From a virus, in IMG/VR virus record IMGVR_UViG_3300027770_000293, positions 1 to 21,166 of that record: a stretch of DNA of 21,166 nucleotides, one strand, 5' to 3'. Shown one piece after another: positions 19,756 through 21,166 of this stretch. Below the pieces are notes generated by a model that made no database searches, was not told the origin of the DNA, and worked only from the letters and a program-made list of their open reading frames with translations. Every line of letters begins with the position of its first letter. Position 1 is the stretch's first letter. The translations under genes were made by a program, and so were the position numbers.

Positions 19756-19944
19756 ATGGCCGGAATACAACCATCACTTAACGATAGGGAATATGACCTA
19801 TGGCTACGGATAGCATCAAATATGTATGATGAGGCCATTGCTCGTGGAATCACGGGCCTAACTCCGCCAAGCTTGAATGACCGAGAGTTAGATTTAATAA
19901 AAAAGGTTACATACTACACGGCGGCACTAGCAAACGTTCAATAA
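19756..19944 (+). CDS. small protein with two PSLND motifs, 62 residues
   Basis: The protein is two copies of one motif: IQPSLNDREYDLWLRIASNM and TPPSLNDRELDLIKKVTYYT. The next gene starts with a third copy, YPSLNDSNFDLLKKITSNTA, and both genes begin ATGGCCGGA. It may be a separated version of a tail-fibre anchoring segment. The motif resembles the short 'ND...LL.KI' helices I recall at the start of fibre genes in environmental phages. Confidence 0.6.
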   Translation: MAGIQPSLNDREYDLWLRIASNMYDEAIARGITGLTPPSLNDRELDLIKKVTYYTAALANVQ

Positions 19945-19974
19945 TAAAGCTCCTAAGCGAAAACCAATAATAAT

Positions 19975-21166
19975 ATGGCCGGAAACTACCCATCCCTTAA
20001 CGACTCCAATTTCGACCTTCTCAAAAAGATCACATCCAATACCGCAGAGATCGCGGATGAAGCTGACATTCCTCCGCAACCCGGAAACAGCGGCAAGTTA
20101 CTGACGACGAACGGCACGAATACGGCGTGGACCACCAACGGCACGCTGACCTCCCTCACCGCCCCTTCCGGAACCAACCTCACCCTCGCAGGCGGCAGCA
20201 CGGGCGCGAGTTTGGTGCTGGGTCAGGGGGCGAACGGCTTGGCAACGATCACTCCAACTGGAACGGGTGCCCTTGTTGTTAATAGCACAGGATCATTTTC
20301 TGAGCTTGATCTTAACGCATCCGGTGTAGCTAACGGCTACTTCTTTTACGATACCGGCACGACAACCGTTGGTATCGGGAGCGTGCTTAATCGCGCCGTA
20401 AAGTTTATGGTGAACGCTTCTGAGAAAGCCCGTTTTACTGCGACAAACGGCAACCTCCTAATCGGCGGCACGACCGACATCACAGGCTCTGGCGGGCTGA
20501 AGGTGTTCGGCACCACGGCAGCGAGCAGCACGACGAGCGGTGCGCTACAAGTCGCGGGTGGCGTGGGGGTCGCGGGGGCGGTATTCTCTGGCGGCACGAT
20601 GAACGCGGGCGCTGGCCTATTCGTCCAAGGTCGCACTGTTCCAAGTAGCGGGGCTGGCCTTGAGACTTATTACGCATCAAACATTTCTGGTCTGCTTTCG
20701 TATGATCGCACTGGCTCGTCCTACAAAGGGTTGTCGCTTGATGGCTCGACTCAAGATTTCTACATTTCGGGAGCTCGTAAACTCGGCATCGACGCATCGG
20801 GTAACACGACCGTTTATAGCACCACCTCCGCCTCCTCCAGCACCGCAGGCGCACTCACCATCGGCAACGGCACGGCGGCGACGAACGTGGCGATTGGCGG
20901 GGGGAGTGTTAACGCGGGTGGGACGATCACCGGACAGACACGCGCCGTTCTTGGCCCTAACTCAGCCGCGAACACCGGCGTCGCGGTCACAGACAATCTC
21001 GTAATCGGCCAAGAGAACGTCGGGGCAACAATAAGGAAAGCATTGGTGTTTAACTACGGAGGATATGGAGTACCCGGGGCATTTGGAGTGAACTCTAATG
21101 GGGATAAAATTGTGCTCTACGGCACAGATAATGCCACGACGACTGCTGATTCTCGGATCGGCGTGG
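19975..21166 (+). CDS. tail fibre or spike protein, N-terminal part (runs off the window)
   Basis: Open from ATG 19975 through the end of the window (397 codons, no stop). The N-terminus (MAGNYPSLNDSNFDLLKKIT) repeats the motif of the previous protein and probably attaches to the virion. The body is Gly/Thr/Ser/Ala-rich beta sequence with tandem segments: TTAASSTTSGALQVAGGVGV then AGAVFSGGTMNAG, and later TTSASSSTAGALTIGNGTAA then GGGSVNAGGTI. This 'SSxxSGALxVxGGxG' pattern is characteristic of phage fibre shafts. Base composition turns GC-rich with many ACG/GCG codons between about 20090 and 20960, unlike the preceding genes, which suggests recombination. A C-terminal chaperone or receptor domain would lie outside the window. 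Confidence 0.8.
   Translation, partial: MAGNYPSLNDSNFDLLKKITSNTAEIADEADIPPQPGNSGKLLTTNGTNTAWTTNGTLTSLTAPSGTNLTLAGGSTGASLVLGQGANGLATITPTGTGALVVNSTGSFSELDLNASGVANGYFFYDTGTTTVGIGSVLNRAVKFMVNASEKARFTATNGNLLIGGTTDITGSGGLKVFGTTAASSTTSGALQVAGGVGVAGAVFSGGTMNAGAGLFVQGRTVPSSGAGLETYYASNISGLLSYDRTGSSYKGLSLDGSTQDFYISGARKLGIDASGNTTVYSTTSASSSTAGALTIGNGTAATNVAIGGGSVNAGGTITGQTRAVLGPNSAANTGVAVTDNLVIGQENVGATIRKALVFNYGGYGVPGAFGVNSNGDKIVLYGTDNATTTADSRIGV

Overview
The window reads as one stretch of a tailed double-stranded DNA phage (Caudoviricetes). It holds a large terminase ATPase/nuclease, a primase-helicase, a roughly 700-residue portal, a scaffold-like coiled-coil protein, a major capsid protein and the start of a tail-fibre gene. 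Four tRNA genes, small overlapping genes and two metallophosphoesterases also fit a phage. The long portal resembles those of short-tailed (podovirus-like) phages, but no tail tube or sheath gene is visible, so morphology is uncertain. The host cannot be named. A lipobox-like signal suggests a diderm host, and many genes lack a clear Shine-Dalgarno sequence.

Layout. (1) 1-1180: a low-gene-density region with two sets of 22-bp direct repeats, a C-rich tract, G-quadruplex-capable runs and one orphan gene; it looks like a control or origin region. (2) 1185-1520: a small conserved phage protein followed by a strong terminator. (3) 4442 down to 1552, minus strand: a tightly overlapping operon of small proteins, a two-helix membrane protein, a metallophosphoesterase, a membrane-anchored S26-type signal-peptidase-like lipoprotein and a small HExxH protein. 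It is the only minus-strand block and the least explained part. (4) 4489-5311, plus strand: a winged-helix-like protein, a zinc-knuckle protein and a dATP/dGTP-diphosphohydrolase-like enzyme, with four-base ATGA overlaps. (5) 5308-6215: an RNA region with a candidate structured ncRNA and tRNA-Trp(CCA), tRNA-Met(CAT), tRNA-Ile(TAT) and tRNA-Arg(CCT), the four tRNAs all with encoded CCA. (6) 6221-7186: small ORFs, structured leaders and a promoter-terminator unit that may make a small RNA. (7) 7202-11386: second metallophosphoesterase, HTH protein, a 43-residue membrane protein, a possible small terminase subunit, large terminase and a Cys-rich protein. (8) 11513-13375: primase-helicase. (9) 13494-21166: portal, small protein, scaffold, beta-helix protein, small protein, major capsid, then a small protein and a tail fibre that share an N-terminal motif.

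Inferred logic: the structural genes run from candidate promoters at 13447 and 18258, and the capsid gene has its own structured leader and a terminator-like hairpin behind it, as expected for a very highly expressed product. The minus-strand operon diverges from the nucleotide-metabolism genes at 4443-4488 and probably acts early or at the host envelope. All functions are from motif reading by eye; no database search was run.
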